This document shows positions 20,226 to 41,571 of a stretch of DNA of 64,000 nt, one piece after another. Position numbers and translations under genes: made by a program. The notes below the pieces were generated by a model. It was not told the origin of the DNA and made no database searches. It saw only the letters and a list, made by a program, of their open reading frames with translations. The stretch comes from Anaeromyces robustus (taxonomy: Eukaryota; Neocallimastigomycota; Neocallimastigomycetes; Neocallimastigales; Neocallimastigaceae), in assembly GCA_002104895.1 (NCBI GenBank), contig MCFG01000063.1:43501-107500 (forward strand). Direction: 5' to 3'. How positions within the stretch are numbered: the stretch's first letter is position 1; every line of letters starts with the position of its first letter.

Positions 20226-22351
20226 TTTTATAATTATTTTAATTTACAAATTTACAACTATATAATACAATACTTCAATAAAAATTGAATAAAAAAAAAA
20301 AAATTTATAATTTAATGAAAAATGGTTTTTTATATATAAATCAATTTTTAAATAATAAATAAAAAAATTTTTTCCTTTACACAAAAAAAAAGTTATTTAT
20401 TAATATTTAGAAAAGAAAATATAATAAGTCAAACGGAGGGAAATACTTCCTTATATAGTATAACGGCAGTTTTTTATAAATAAATAAAAAAATATTAATT
20501 TATATTAAAAATAATATTAAAAATTATTAAGTCTATATTAAATAACAATAACAATATAAATAAAATTTATAGTATTAATTTAATTTAATTAAATTTTTTT
20601 AATTTAAATTATATATATTATAATTAATTAGGTATAAAAAAAAAAAAAAAAAAAAAAAAAAACAGAAAAAAAAAAATAAATTAAAAATTTTTTGTTTCTT
20701 TTTTTATTTTATTTCTATGTTTTAAAAAATTGTATACAATATTGTCTTAATTAAAATGTGATAATTATAATATTAAGTATTTATGACATTATTGGTAATA
20801 TATTATTATATAATTTTATGTTATATATTAATATGAAAACATACCCATAAATGAAGTATTATCACATAATGTATTATCTTTTTAATAATACCATTATACA
20901 TTTTATATTAAATATAAATTAAAAATTAATTAAATATCATCTTTAATATATTAATTTCATGACAATTTATTATTTCTTGGTTATTATGTTATAGATTATA
21001 TAATAAACCAAGAAATAATATAACTATATATGTTGACAGTTATGATGAGTTTTATGTTTTAACAAATAACATCTTAGAGTATTGAATGATAAAAAAATGG
21101 TTAATCGTACTTAATGGTGATACACCTTTTTTTTTTCAATGATTTCATGATAAAAATTTATTTTTTTAATACCTAAAATAATTATAATTTTTTTTAAAAA
21201 ATATAAAAAATTATAATTTTATATTTTTTAATACATATTATAATATATATTTAGTATAGTATATAATATTTAATATATCAAACAATATATTTAATATAAT
21301 ATATATTATATATTTTACAATATATTTAAATATATATTATTTATTTAATTTTAATTATTATTAAAATTAAACATTAAATATAAATAGCAAACAATGCAAA
21401 ATTATATATTCATGTTACATTTTTGTTACATTTATTATGTAATTAAATGTATATTTAAATTTATATTAATTTAAGTTTATATTTTTTAATTCTAAATCAT
21501 TTTTTTTTTAATAATTTATGATTCATTTTTTTATAAAAAATTTTTTTATATTAATATTTATATTTATTTCTGTTTTTAGATGCTATATTTTCTTTATTTA
21601 TTTTTATATATATATATATTTTATATATTGATACCTACATTGTATATCACACTAATTTTTATATAGAGAATGATTAAAAATATTATAAAATTCATTTTTT
21701 AAAAAAACTGTAAAACTGTTAAAATTGTTTCATGAAAATATGATAGTACATTAAAAGTGTTATAAATAATATAAATATATTAATTATTATAAACCATTAA
21801 TTTTATAAATTTTACTTACTGTTATTTTGTAATAATGTCTAGAATTACATAATGTATAAATTTTTATTATATCAACTTTATTAAATATAATTAATACGCC
21901 ACATTATTAATATTAAAACTAATAAATATTTTATGGCGTATTAAACCATGTTATATAACATGTAGTAACACATATAATGTAATCAATATGTAATCATATT
22001 AATCATTATAATTTTTATATATTTATGAATAAATAAAATGTATACTGAAATGTCCCATAATTAATTAACACATAAATATTAAATAAAGTTTGGAAACGAT
22101 AATACTTTTCGATTAAAGAGAAAAACCAACAAAAACTTAATTGATTATAAAATGATATAAACTATATTAAAATTATAAAAAGATATAAACTATATTAAAA
22201 TTAAATGTAATTTATATTGGAAAAACCCATGAATTATTTCGATTCATGGGTTTTATTTTTGTTTCGTTTAACTTTTTGGTTATTATCATTTAATTGTAAA
22301 AAATTAAAATAATTTACAATATTTTCAATATAGATATTTCAATTTAGGATA
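20226..22351. other. AT-rich intergenic region with several inverted repeats
   Basis: 5' flank of the CotH gene, with no coding signal. Contains a poly(A) tract at about 20637-20662. Inverted repeats: ATGTGATAAT near 20756 with its complement near 20858; TATTATTTCTTGG near 20970-20980 with its complement to 21020; TAATACGCCA near 21892 with TGGCGTATTA near 21935. The TGGCGTATTA word also occurs in the Copia LTR, so part of 21.84-22.09 kb may be an old related LTR; similarity is too weak to assert. A 28-bp direct duplication lies at about 22145-22200. Confidence 0.4.
22222..22254. repeat. perfect 13-bp inverted repeat with 7-nt loop
   Basis: AAAACCCATGAAT, loop TATTTCG, then the exact complement, followed by a T-rich run. 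The CCCATG/CATGGG core makes it a strong hairpin in this AT-rich DNA. Lies about 100 bp left of the duplicated block. Confidence 0.8.
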
Positions 22352-22720
22352 ATTTTTTTAATTAATGTGAAAATATTGGATATCAAAATTACTCTATTAA
22401 TACTATATCAACTCCCATCTGACAATTATACATTTAAAATTTCACTTTATTTTGTTAAGATGTTAAAAACTCATTACAGGAAAACTACTATGCTTTGGGT
22501 AGTCGATCTAAAAGACCAATGTGTTAAGAAAACACTTTAATAACCAGGATAGAAACTAGCCAACAAATAAGAAATTTTTTACATTAATAATAATAAAAAC
22601 CATTATATAAATTTTTTTTTTATAAAAACATAAAACTAATATATTTATATAATAAATTATATATTGTATTATATATTAACAATTATATTTTATATTTTAT
22701 GTAATATATTATTTTATATA
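22352..22720 (+). pseudogene. flank segment copy 1, possible gag-like relic
   Basis: About 360 bp similar to 33755-34110. The copy at 33743-33925 has an open frame of 60 codons (LDIKITLLI, LPSDDHTFNNFI, NHYALGSRSKRPMC) that resembles the capsid end of a Copia Gag. In this copy the frame is broken. Non-coding similarity continues past the frame, so it duplicated as DNA with the rest of the unit. Assignment to Gag is tentative. Confidence 0.35.
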
Positions 22721-25541
22721 TTATTTATAATTATATTATTTTATATATTATAAATCAAAAATAATTTTATGACATATTGAAAGATATAAATATATTAATA
22801 TACTGTAATATATTATAAATTTTTAATATATTATTTTATCTTTCTATAATATAATAACAATTTTAATGTAGTACAAATTAATTATTTGTTGTTATTGACG
22901 TATTCTATTGTATTAAAATTATTAAAGTGAAGTAATTAAAAAAAAAAATTATTAAAATAACCGTTAATTAAATTGAATAATTTTGAAAGTAATAAAGATA
23001 AATATAAGGTATAAATTTTTAAACTTTTCCAATATTTAATAGAATAAATATTTAATAAAATAGATTAACAATAATTAAATTCTATTTTAATTAATGTATT
23101 TATTGTTAAAAATGTTAATTAATTACTCTCACCATATAAGTTTATACATTTTTTTAAAGAAAAAAAAGTCAGAATTATTAATATATTATTTTATTCACCC
23201 TGATTATATAATATATAATAAATAATAAATAAATTATAATATATAATAAATAATAAATAAATAATAATTTATGACTAAGTTGCACAAATATAATAAATTT
23301 TTTTATTATCCAATTATGATCTAAACTAATTTTGATTGGAAGATAATTTATATTTAATATTTGTTTTTTGTATATTAACTATAAATATTATTATATATAA
23401 AAATAATAACTATTGAAATAATATATTGTAATATATATCATTAATATATTACTTTATATTCATTTATATATATATTTTAATTTATTTTTTATTTCGTAAT
23501 TGTTATTTGTTATTTGTTATTTGTTATTTATTTAATAATTATAATAACAATATAAATAAATAAGATTATTTATTTATAATTTTTTTATAATTTCATAGAT
23601 GTAATTTTAATAAAATTTTTTTAGATATAAAATAAAAAAACAATAATTTATAATTATTATAATAAAAAACAATAATTAATAATGATTAATGATTAATGAT
23701 TATTAATTATTTAGTATTAAAATATAATTAAAATTAATATGAAATCTTTTTATTAAGTTATTTATAATAATGTTTTTTTTTTTTTTTTTTTTTTTTTTTT
23801 GAACTAATGATTTCCTTTTATCATTTTTTAAGTAGTATTATAGAATGTATTTGATATTTATAATAATAATATTGTTATTTAATAATTTTTTGTTTATATT
23901 TAATATTTTTTTGTTTTTAATGAACACTATATTTTATTGGAATTATTGATTATCTGTTATGTTTTTTCATTAGTTTTTGTCATATACATCATTTTTTTCT
24001 TTTTTTTTCATTTTTTATTACATATTTTTATGATGATTATGATATGCTTTCTAATATCTTTTATTGATGGATCCATAAGATTATTTTTCAGAAAATAATT
24101 TTTTAAAAATCTTTACTTTTTTTAAATTTCGTTCCATTTCTATTATAAATAAAATTTATATATTATTTATAAATATATAATTAATTTAAATAAATAAATA
24201 AAAAAGAAAAAATATATTTTAATGAAAAAAGTGTTTATAATTATTTATATATCAAACTAATAATTTTTTAATGTTTAATGTTTATTTACCTGAATCTGAT
24301 GGATACATATTATATAATGTATTGTAATCAGCATAAGCTTCATCATAATATTTACCATCCATGTAATTTTTAGCTCTGGTTTTTAATAATACAGTAAAAA
24401 GATCACAAAAATCAGATTTTTTATATGAATCAGCTGAACAATTATCATTTTCAAGAACCAAATCACATAATTTGTTGATTGAAGTAGATATATGAAAAAT
24501 ACAATCATCAATCTTTTTTAACTAAATATGAAATATATAAATCCAATATATTGTTAATTATTAATTTTACTTTTTTTTTTTTATAGAAGTAATAAAAGAT
24601 AATTATATATATTTTTTATAATATTATTCTATAATATTTTAAAATATTTACTGATTGATATAGTTCCCCAATTTTTTTATATAATAAAACTTCAATAAAT
24701 CCTAATATATTATATTCTTTGTATTTCTCAAGTAATAATTTATACTGTTTAATGATATTTTCAGTACTATTATTTGAATCGTCAATATCTTATTTGATTT
24801 TATTTAAATCTTCAACTATTTTTAACTAAATATATATTGTAAAATTATTAATTATATATAAATAGGAAATTAATAAAGTATATTAATACAAAGTTATGAA
24901 ATTATAATTATTGGAAAATAATATGATAAAAAAAATTTTTTTAATTCATTATAATAATTAATATTTAATTAATTATTTACTTTTTCTATTAATTCACTAT
25001 TTTCAGGACATGAATTTAGTCCACTTTTTAGAATTTCTTCAGCAGAATTAAGCTTATTTAATTGAAGATAACAAGTTGCTGTTCTTTTGTATGCAGAAAT
25101 ATAATTTCTATCATTTTTAATAGCTTCTGTGGCATCATTAATTGCTTTTTCATATTTGGTAATCATCATATAAGCTGCTGCTCTATTATTATAATAGATA
25201 GAGTTTTTAAATGGAGAATTATCTAATAATTATATGTATATAATATTAAAATAAATATATATATATATTAATAAAATACTAATTAACATATATTCATAAT
25301 TATAAAAAAAGAATTAAATATTGATTATAAAGAATTTAAATATTAACTTATAGCTTTTGTATATAAATCAATAGCTTTTTTATATTCTTTATTTTTGTAA
25401 GCTTTTGTTCCATCACTTTTATATTTTTCTGACTTATTCATTCTTTCGCTTTTTGTTAATTAATAATATATTTTTAAAAATATTTAAATTGTATTAATAA
25501 TATGAAAGATTTGATTTTATAAGTAGTTTTTTTTTATTTAC

Positions 25542-26526
25542 CTTTCATTATTATGTTTTCCTGACTTTTCCATTATTTCGCTTTTTTGTTAATTAATAAT
25601 ATATTTTTTGAAATATTTAAATTGTACTATTAATAATATGAAAGATTTGATTTTATAAGTAGTTTTTCTTTTATATTTACCCTTCATTATTATTTTTTTT
25701 TTTCTGACTTTTCCATTTCGCTTTTTGTTAATTAATAATATATTTTTAAAAATATTTAAATTGTATTAACAATATGAAAGATTTGACTTTTAAAATCAAA
25801 TTATATGATAAAAAACTACTTATAAAGTAGTTTTTTTTATATTTACCTTTCATTATTATATTTTTCTGACTTTTCCATTTCGCTTTTTGTTAATTAATAA
25901 TATTTTTTTAAAAATATTTAAATAGTACTATTAATAATATGAAAGATTGGACTTTATTAGTAGTTTTTTTTTTTTAATTTTTACCTTTCATTATTATATT
26001 TTTCTGACTTTTCCATTCTTTCGCTTTTTGTTAATTAATAATATATTTTTAAAAATATTTAAATTGTACTATTAATAAAAGATTTGACTTTATTAGTAGT
26101 TTTTTTTTTAATTTTTACCTTTCATTATTATATTTTTCTGATTTTTCCATTTCGCTTTTTGTTAATTAATAATATATTTTTAAAAATATTTAAATTGTAT
26201 TAACAATATGAAAAATTTAACTTTATAAGTAGTTTTTTTTTAATTTTTACCTTTCATTATTATTTTTTTTTCCTGACTTTTCCATTCTTTCGCTTCTTGT
26301 TAATTAATAATATATTTTTAAAAATATTTAAATTGTACTATTAATAATATGAAAGATTTGGTTTTATAAGTATTTTTTTTTAATTTTTACCTTTCATTAT
26401 TATATTTTTCTGACTTTTCCATTCTTTCGCTTTTTGTTAATTAATAATATATTTTTAAAAATATTTAAATTATATTGATAATATGAAAGATTTGATTTTA
26501 TAAGTAGTTTTTTTTTAATATTTACC
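25542..26526 (-). repeat. tandem array of seven in-phase micro-exons with their introns (unit about 132-140 bp)
   Basis: Micro-exons at 26429-26391 (39 nt), 26292-26251 (42), 26154-26119 (36), 26023-25985 (39), 25882-25847 (36), 25720-25681 (40) and 25580-25542 (39). Each is preceded by an acceptor of the type ACAAAAAG and followed by a GTAAAA/GTAAAT donor. Six of seven keep frame, starting at codon position 3 and ending after position 2. The consensus peptide is SERMEKSEKYNNE. The exon before the array ends NNE and the exon after it begins SERMNKSEKY, so the unit arose from the boundary between these exons. The 40-nt unit would shift frame. Confidence 0.88.
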
Positions 26527-28860
26527 TTTCATTATTACTCTTTGCATTTGATAATTTATTTTTATAAATGTTATTATTAGATGTGCCATAATTATTGAAA
26601 TTTTTATCTAATTTTATTAATATTTCATAATCATCTGCTGCTTCATGATATTTTTTAGAATTCATATAACATTCTGATCTTTTTCTAAAAAGTTCAACAA
26701 ATAATGAATCTTGTTTACAATTTTGGTATTCATTAATGGATTCTGGTTCACCATTTGTGAATACAATATTTTTTAATATTCTAATAGCTTTATTGGTACA
26801 TTCAATACATTCTTCATATTTATTTAATTATATAGTTTTTTTTTATTTTAAATTAATATAATAAAAATATATGATTTTATATATTATTTTATTAATATAA
26901 ATTAATATAATTTTATTTAAATATAAAAACAATGAAATAAAAATTATTTTTTTTCAAAAAAATACCTTCATTAAGCATGATGATTTATTTCTTAATAATA
27001 TAACAAGTATAATACCTGTTAAATTAATTTCCATATATTCCTCAATTAATTCATCATATTTCTGAATTGTTTCTTCATATAATTCTTTTTTAAAGAAGTT
27101 TTCATTAATATATTTTCTTTTTTCGTCTAATTCTGGAATTTTTTCGATTAATAATTTAGCATTTTCATTTTTTTCATAATATTTTAAAGCTTCACGTAAA
27201 TGACCAATAGTATTTTTTATATTACTTTTACCAGTAATATAAAGTAATTTAGTTTTTAAAGAATTAGCTTCAGAATTTTTTGAATTTCTTATTAACATAA
27301 GGTCAGCAACATTCATAGCTTCATTATAATCATCATTCATGATTAATAATTCAGCACGTAATAATCTCCATTGAATTGGTATTCCATTTAAATTTTCACT
27401 TTTTAATATACTTTTTTTTCCATTTGATAAAGGAATTGATTCAAGATCCTTATCACATTTTAACAAAGTATTTTCTAATATAGTAAGTGCTTTTCTATAT
27501 TCTCTTTCTTTCATTAAATTTTTTACATATTCAATGGAATTTTCCATTTCAGTAACTTTTTTTAGTTATAAAAAAAATAAAAATAAAAAAAAAATTAATT
27601 ATTAAATTAAAAAATAAAAATTAATTTATATTAATAGTTTTAAATATATATAAATATATATTATTTAAAAGTTACTTCATTTTCTAAATTTTGAATGTTA
27701 TAAGATAAATTATTATTTTCTTTTGATAATTCCAAACCCTTTTTAAGATTTTCTTTTACTTTATCTAAATTGCCACGATGAATATTACATTGAGCGTTAA
27801 TTAAATAAGCTTTAACACATTTACTGTCCTTTTTAAAAGCATTTATACAATCATTTATAGCATCTTTATATTTACGTATATTTAAGTAAATATTTGCTCG
27901 ACAACAATAATTATCAGCTGTTGGATTTTTATCTAATTATTAATTATAATTTAAATAACAAAAAAAATATAATTAAATATTAAAAAAAGATCAAAATTTT
28001 TAAAAATATATTTAAATATTTATATAAATTTATTTATTTATCTATTTATTTAATCATACGAATTAATTCATTAATTTTATTTAAAGTATTATCATAATTC
28101 TTATTTTCCGTTAAAAATACACCATCATCTAAACTTTCGCTTTTTACTATAGTGCTATAATATATTATATATAATAATATGATAATATATTATATTTATT
28201 ATATAATTATTATAAATATATTAATAACTATTAAAAATTATTTTAAAAATAATATTACTTATGAGAAGGATATTCTTTCATTTCACCGAAGGAATTTCTT
28301 AATAATTCTTCTTCAGTAAGATTTTTATTTAATTCTTTTTTTATTAAAAAGTTGATATTTTATTTTTATTAAAATATATTATAATTAGTACATTTTTATA
28401 ATTTAATAGAAAGGTAATATTTAAAATTAGGGTTAGTAATTAATAAGTATACCTTGTAATAAATCTTTATATTTATTCGAATCAAATAAAGGAAGAGATG
28501 AACACATTTTAAACATTAAATTTTTACTAGAAAAACTACTGATTTTTTGGATATAATTCTTTTATTTCATTCATATTTAATAACTTAATTATTTAATAAA
28601 AAAATTATAATAAAATTATTTAATTATAATTTTAAACACATTTTTATTTATAATCATTATATCTTTATTAATTTTTATTTTATACCTTTTTATAGGAATT
28701 TGGTAATAAATTAAAACTTTCTGGTGGTAAAATAGTTAATAATTGAGTAATAGGCTTAAGTGGTTCACCTTGATCAAATTCAAAATTTTCATTTTCTTCA
28801 AAATTGCAAAGGTCTTATTGGAAATTTAATTATTTGTTTAATTAATTAATTAATTATTTA

Positions 28861-28905
28861 TTTATTTATTATTACTATTTCTATTATTATAACTATTACT
28901 ATTAC

Positions 28906-28975
<70 letters not shown>
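28861..28975. repeat. TTA/ATT microsatellite in intron 5 of gene copy A
   Basis: TTAT and ACT variants followed by a long ATT run, between the exons at 29000 and 28813. The matching intron of copy B (about 38760-38880) has a shorter, more interrupted version. Confidence 0.85.
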
Positions 28976-29846
28976 TTAAATACTTTCTATTTATATTACC
29001 TGATATTAAAGGACCATAACTTTTGCATTTATTTTTCCAATAACGATACTTAAAAGACCATGTCCAAGAGGGTACTTTATCATAATAAGTATTAAGTAAC
29101 CACTTGATACCTTCAATATAATGATTAATAAATTCTCTTCTATTACAATTTGGAATATTATTCTTTATATAGATAAAAGTATAAATGAAAAAAAAACAGT
29201 TTTTAATTTATGTATATATATTAAAGAGAAACAGACATTTTATAATAATAAGTAATAGAAATATATGTATAATTAAAAAAAATAAAAAATATTAATATAA
29301 TTATTACATTATAATAATCATCTTTCATTTCTTCATAAACACCATTTCTGTCATCTTCATCAATTTTTAATTTAATCTTTTCTAATATATTTTTACCATC
29401 ATTTTCGCAATTCTCTTTTTTGGAAATAACTGAATATTCAATTGTATATTTAATATTAAGTTCTTTACAACGACGTAGAAGAAGATATTCTCTTCTATCA
29501 TCTAAATTTTTAAGATTATTAATATCATAATTATAACGATTACAATAATCCTTAAAATTCCAATAATTATCATTATCATATGTATTGTTTTTATTATCAG
29601 CATCAGTAATAGTAATTTGTTTTTTTTCAGTATAACTTAAATTAAATTTGAAACATAAAAATTTTAAAAATTCATTAGCTTTTGAATTTTTATAATCTAT
29701 AACTATATATTTTAATTTTGGATCTTTACATAAATTTAAAATATTCTGAAAAATTATTCTTTTAAACATATAAATATTAATATTCCCTATATATATATAT
29801 ATATATATATATATTTTTTAAATTTATTAAAATAAATATTAATTAA

Positions 29847-29980
<134 letters not shown>

Positions 29981-32161
29981 TTATGATTATTTTATATATT
30001 TTTATTATCATGATTATAATAATAAATATGTATATAAAATTTTTTTATTAAAATGTTTACCAAATTTAATAGAATCATCATATTCTTCGCTAAATTTACT
30101 TGAAATTTCTTTATCACTATTAAAACAACTATCTTTCATTTCATTATCTAAGTAATAAATCATTTTATTTACAATACATATTTCATCTCTTAGTAAAATT
30201 AAAAATTTTTTTAAATTTTTTTCATTTAGTTTTCCATTATTATTAATGAATTCATTAGTTTTATAAAATTTCATATAGACTTTAATGATATCATCATATT
30301 CAATATCATAAACACCTGGTAAATAATTATTTTCTGTAAGAAAACTTAAACAAATAATATCATCAATTATTTTGTTATGATCTTCTTTAATAGCATTTGG
30401 GAAATTACTTAAAATAACATGACGTAATTTATCAATAGAAAAAAAATTCTTTTTTTTTGAAAAGTTATTGCTATATTCATTATAGATTAAAATATTTCTT
30501 TGATGAAGAGCTAATGAAAGTAAATAAAAATCACTATCAGCAGTACAAATACATCTTTTTTCATATGAAAAATCATTAGAAGATAGAATTTTGTTACTTC
30601 TGATATATTCAAAAATTTTATATTCACCTTCATTAGGAACTTCAGGTCCTGAAAATATAACATTAATATTTCTCCAAGTTGAATCATTATCTTTTTTTTC
30701 TTGAATTTTTTTTTTGAATCCTATCTGAGATTTTTTTCATAAATTCAGTACCAATAGAAATACAATTAAATTTAAAGTTACATTTATCTTTATATACATA
30801 ATATTCACGAAAACGTCTTTGCCTTTGTAAACTAATTTTGGCAAAAGGAGAAACACCATCAAAGAAAATTCCTAAGACTTTTTTAGGATTTAAAATATGA
30901 AGATTAATATCAATTTTATCAAAAACATTTTCGGCAATTTTTTTTTCATTTAAACTATCGATACTATTATCTCTTTCAAAATCATGTAATTTATCACTAA
31001 TTAAACCGTTCATATCGATAAATAAATAATCTAAAAATAATATTTAAATAATAGTATTATTATAATACTATTGATTATTAATAGATGAATAAAAATAAAA
31101 AAAAATTTTTTTAATACAAAATTTTTTTTAATTATATATTATTATTATTTTTAAGTTTGTTATATATATAATATTGTATTATTTTTTATTATATGTATTA
31201 TATCTATAAAATAAATTAAATATATATATATATATACTTACAATTAATGTTTTTAATTTAAAATATTAGAAATAATGAAAAAGAAATTTGAAATTATGAA
31301 AAAAAGTAAAATGATTACTATTATTATTATTATTATTAATGTTATTATAATTAATTTTTATCAGTATTAATATTTTTATTACCAATATCCGGTTTATCGG
31401 TGACATATTCACATTTTTCTTTGATACTGATATAAAAATAAATAAACGGTTAAAAGAAGTTTAAATAATGTAAAATAAAAAAAAAAAATTTTTTTATTAA
31501 ATATATTTAATATATTACTTGTTCCATTTATTTAATTTACGAAAAACCATTTTATTCTAATAAGTCTCAGCTAAATAATATAATATTTATAATTGAAATA
31601 TCATAAATATATATATATATTCATTAAATAGAAAATTATTATTGATTTTAGTATTTATATTATTTTTATATGATGTATATAATTAAAGAAAAAAATTATA
31701 ATAATAACTTTAAAATAATTTTAATAATTTATTAAAATAGCTATAAACAATAACTTTAAAATTTTTATTTTTTTCTTCTTTTTTCATTTAACATTAAATT
31801 ACTATTTAATTACATTAATCAATAATATGTAGGGTTAATAATATAATACTTTTTTAATACTCTTTAATTTAAAAAGTATTTACTAAAAATTTGCCTTATT
31901 TTAAAAAAAAAAAAAAGAAAAAAAAAAAGAAAAAGAAAACAAAAATATATATATATATACATGGATAGGTTTTAACAAATTATTTTAATTAAGAATTAAA
32001 GTTTTAAAAAATAATTAAATTTAAATTAAAGAAGTATTTTAATAGGTGGATGATAAATGTAACATCCAAATTTTAGAAAATAAAAATAATTAAAAAATTG
32101 GACATAAAAATTAATATTACTATAAATAATTATCACATAAATTTTCAATTTCATGTTAAAA

Positions 32162-32167
32162 ACGTAA

Positions 32168-32218
<51 letters not shown>

Positions 32219-32223
32219 ATGAA

Positions 32224-32270
<47 letters not shown>

Positions 32271-32272
32271 AA
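32162..32272. repeat. (AAAT)n microsatellite
   Basis: About 28 AAAT units, one GAAT interruption at about 32220. Unit B has the same site broken up by AAAAGA insertions (about 42356-42485). Confidence 0.92.
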
Positions 32273-32639
32273 GAGAACAAAATAATAAATACATATAATG
32301 ATTATATAATATTAAATAACTAATGAAAATTATTTCCTTAATATAATAACTTTATATAATAAATAAAATATATAATAAATAAAATTCTGTTTTAAAAAAA
32401 GTAAAATTATTAAAATTTAAAAATTTAATATTTTTTTTTTCATTTCTTCATTTTTATTATTTGAAAGAATATTTTATTTTAAAGAGGTCATTTATATGAC
32501 ATAATTAAATATTATTATATGATAGTTTATTAATTATAACTAACCGAAAAATGATTTAAAATAAACCTTTTTTTTATTTTAAAATTAAAATTGAAAATAT
32601 TTCATTATAATTTAAAGTTATAAAAAAAGCAAAAAAGTT

Positions 32640-32855
32640 TAAGAGTTGTCCATGATGGAAGTATTTGGTTTTTGTTTGATAATCATAGGTGAAATGTTAC
32701 AGGTACTTTAACAATATTAAAGTATATTCATGTTAATACTATTCCATTGATTTATGAATTGACATTAATCTAATTTAATAAACTTATAATTTTTCCATTA
32801 ATTTACGTTAATTCACATGATATTTCAACAACATATCAGGTGAACTTTCATTTTT
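32640..32855 (+). pseudogene. possible N-terminal relic of an unrecognised protein
   Basis: One frame reads RVVHDGSIWFLFDNHR, stop, NVTGTLTILKYIHVNTIPL, and further on YVNSHDISTTYQVNF, with two stops overall. Unit B keeps shorter, more decayed parts (about 42888-43050). Composition is protein-like, but no family is recognised; it could also be conserved regulatory DNA. Confidence 0.3.
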
Positions 32856-33030
32856 AACATAACTAATAAAAAAGAAATTGGTCTTAAAAATGGTCATAAA
32901 AATGTCTTTAAATTAATCTATAAATATTATAATATAAAATAACAAATTATTGTATTATTACTATTTGTTTAAAATAATTATAATAATTATTGATATAAAT
33001 CTGTTAGCATAATTTTCAATTATAAGGAAA

Positions 33031-33057
33031 ATGGCAAAACCAAATAATAATAATAAC

Positions 33058-33088
<31 letters not shown>

Positions 33089-33114
33089 GTAATAATAACA
33101 ATAATAATAATAAC

Positions 33115-33163
<49 letters not shown>

Positions 33164-33204
33164 GTAATAATAACAATAATAATAATAATAATAGTAATAA
33201 TAAC

Positions 33205-33240
<36 letters not shown>

Positions 33241-33525
33241 TAAATAATAAATAATAATTACAATAATGTTAATTATAATGATAAAGAAATTAATAAATTG
33301 AAAGTAAACTTGGAAAAATAAAAGAATTTACTATTTTTAAAGACAATGGAAAAACATTTTTAATTTTTTGTTTATAAAATTTTTAAAAGAAATAATTATT
33401 AGAATAGATCAATAATTCAACAATCATATGATTATACTGGAAAAGTTTACCTTGTTTATTTCTGTGGGAATGAGAACTATAGAATTAATGATATTGAAGT
33501 TTATTAATGTAATTTTTCATCTTAA
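33031..33525 (+). pseudogene. truncated TLDc gene copy A (poly-Asn N-terminus, internal deletion)
   Basis: Starts MAKPNNNN like the intact gene at 43879 (MAKSNNNN). The AAT tract is expanded to about 62 codons and then hits a stop. Downstream homology resumes in patches (LGKIKEFTI, NGKTFLI) and then jumps, within about 30 bp, to the gene's last 50 codons (SYDYTGK, NYRINDIEVY, NFSS-like end). About 0.77 kb covering the middle and most of the TLD domain is missing relative to 43879-45000. Not functional. Confidence 0.88.
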
Positions 33526-33742
33526 AAATCTGTATAAATAAAATCTTTGATTTTTTTATTAACTTTTAAAAATAATTATAATAAGGAAATTTTTAATAAT
33601 TTTTAATAACACATAATTTAATATATAAATTGATATGGAAATTTTACTATTTAATATATCTTTATATATGTGTATAATATATATATATAAAATATAATAA
33701 TAATATTATAAATTAAATATATAATAGTATGAAATAATTATT

Positions 33743-33925
33743 ATGATGATTATTTTAATTAATGCGAAGACATTGGATATCAAAATTACTCTATTAATAC
33801 GATGTAAACTCCCTTCTGACGATCATACATTTAACAATTTCATTTTATTTTGCAAAGATGTTAAAAACTCATTACAGGAAAACCACTATGCTTTGGGTAG
33901 TCGATCTAAAAGACCAATGTGTTAA
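33743..33925 (+). pseudogene. flank segment copy 2 with 60-codon open frame (gag-like relic)
   Basis: Open frame with LDIKITLLI, KLPSDDHTFNNFILF, CKDVKNSLQENHYALG and RSKRPMC, followed by stop. Similar DNA at 22352-22560 is frame-broken. The spacing of a LP motif then Tyr/Phe-rich helix resembles Copia Gag, but the match is short. May be a fragment captured before the duplication. Confidence 0.35.
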
Positions 33926-34404
33926 GAAAACACTTTAAGAATCAGGATAGAAACTAGCCAACAAATAATAATTTTTTTAAATTAATAATAATAAAAACTA
34001 TTATATAAATTTTTTTTATGGAAACATTAATATATTTATATAATAATTATATAATGTATTATATATTAACAATTATATTTTATATTTACATCATATTATT
34101 TTATTTATTATAATAATTAATAGTAATAATTATTAATTAATGTTAATATATAATTAAAATTATTATGAAATATATTATAAGCTCAAAAAATACATTCGAT
34201 AAATAACTTTAAAAATATAAAAAGGTAATAAATTTATATTATTAATTTAATAATGAACATGAATACTATAAATAATAGAAATCATTATTAGGTCTTTTTA
34301 TAGAATGTATTTAAATTGATATTTATAATAATAATAATAATAATAACATTATTTAATAATTATTTGTTTATAGCATAATGAAAACTATATATTTTAATAA
34401 ATGA

Positions 34405-41571
<7,167 letters not shown>

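Larger units (their letters stand above)
31551..33030. promoter_or_regulatory. divergent intergenic region between XRN-TPR-J copy A and TLDc pseudogene
   Basis: Shared upstream region of a head-to-head pair. Contains purine-rich A/G runs near 31895-31940, a 32162-32272 AAAT microsatellite (28 units with one interruption), and a conserved block near 32615-32855 also present in unit B. No defined promoter element can be named. Confidence 0.45.

Noticed and set aside
21840-22090. Solo LTR related to the Copia element
   Set aside because: Shares only the TGGCGTATTA word and general composition; no paired ends or target duplication found.
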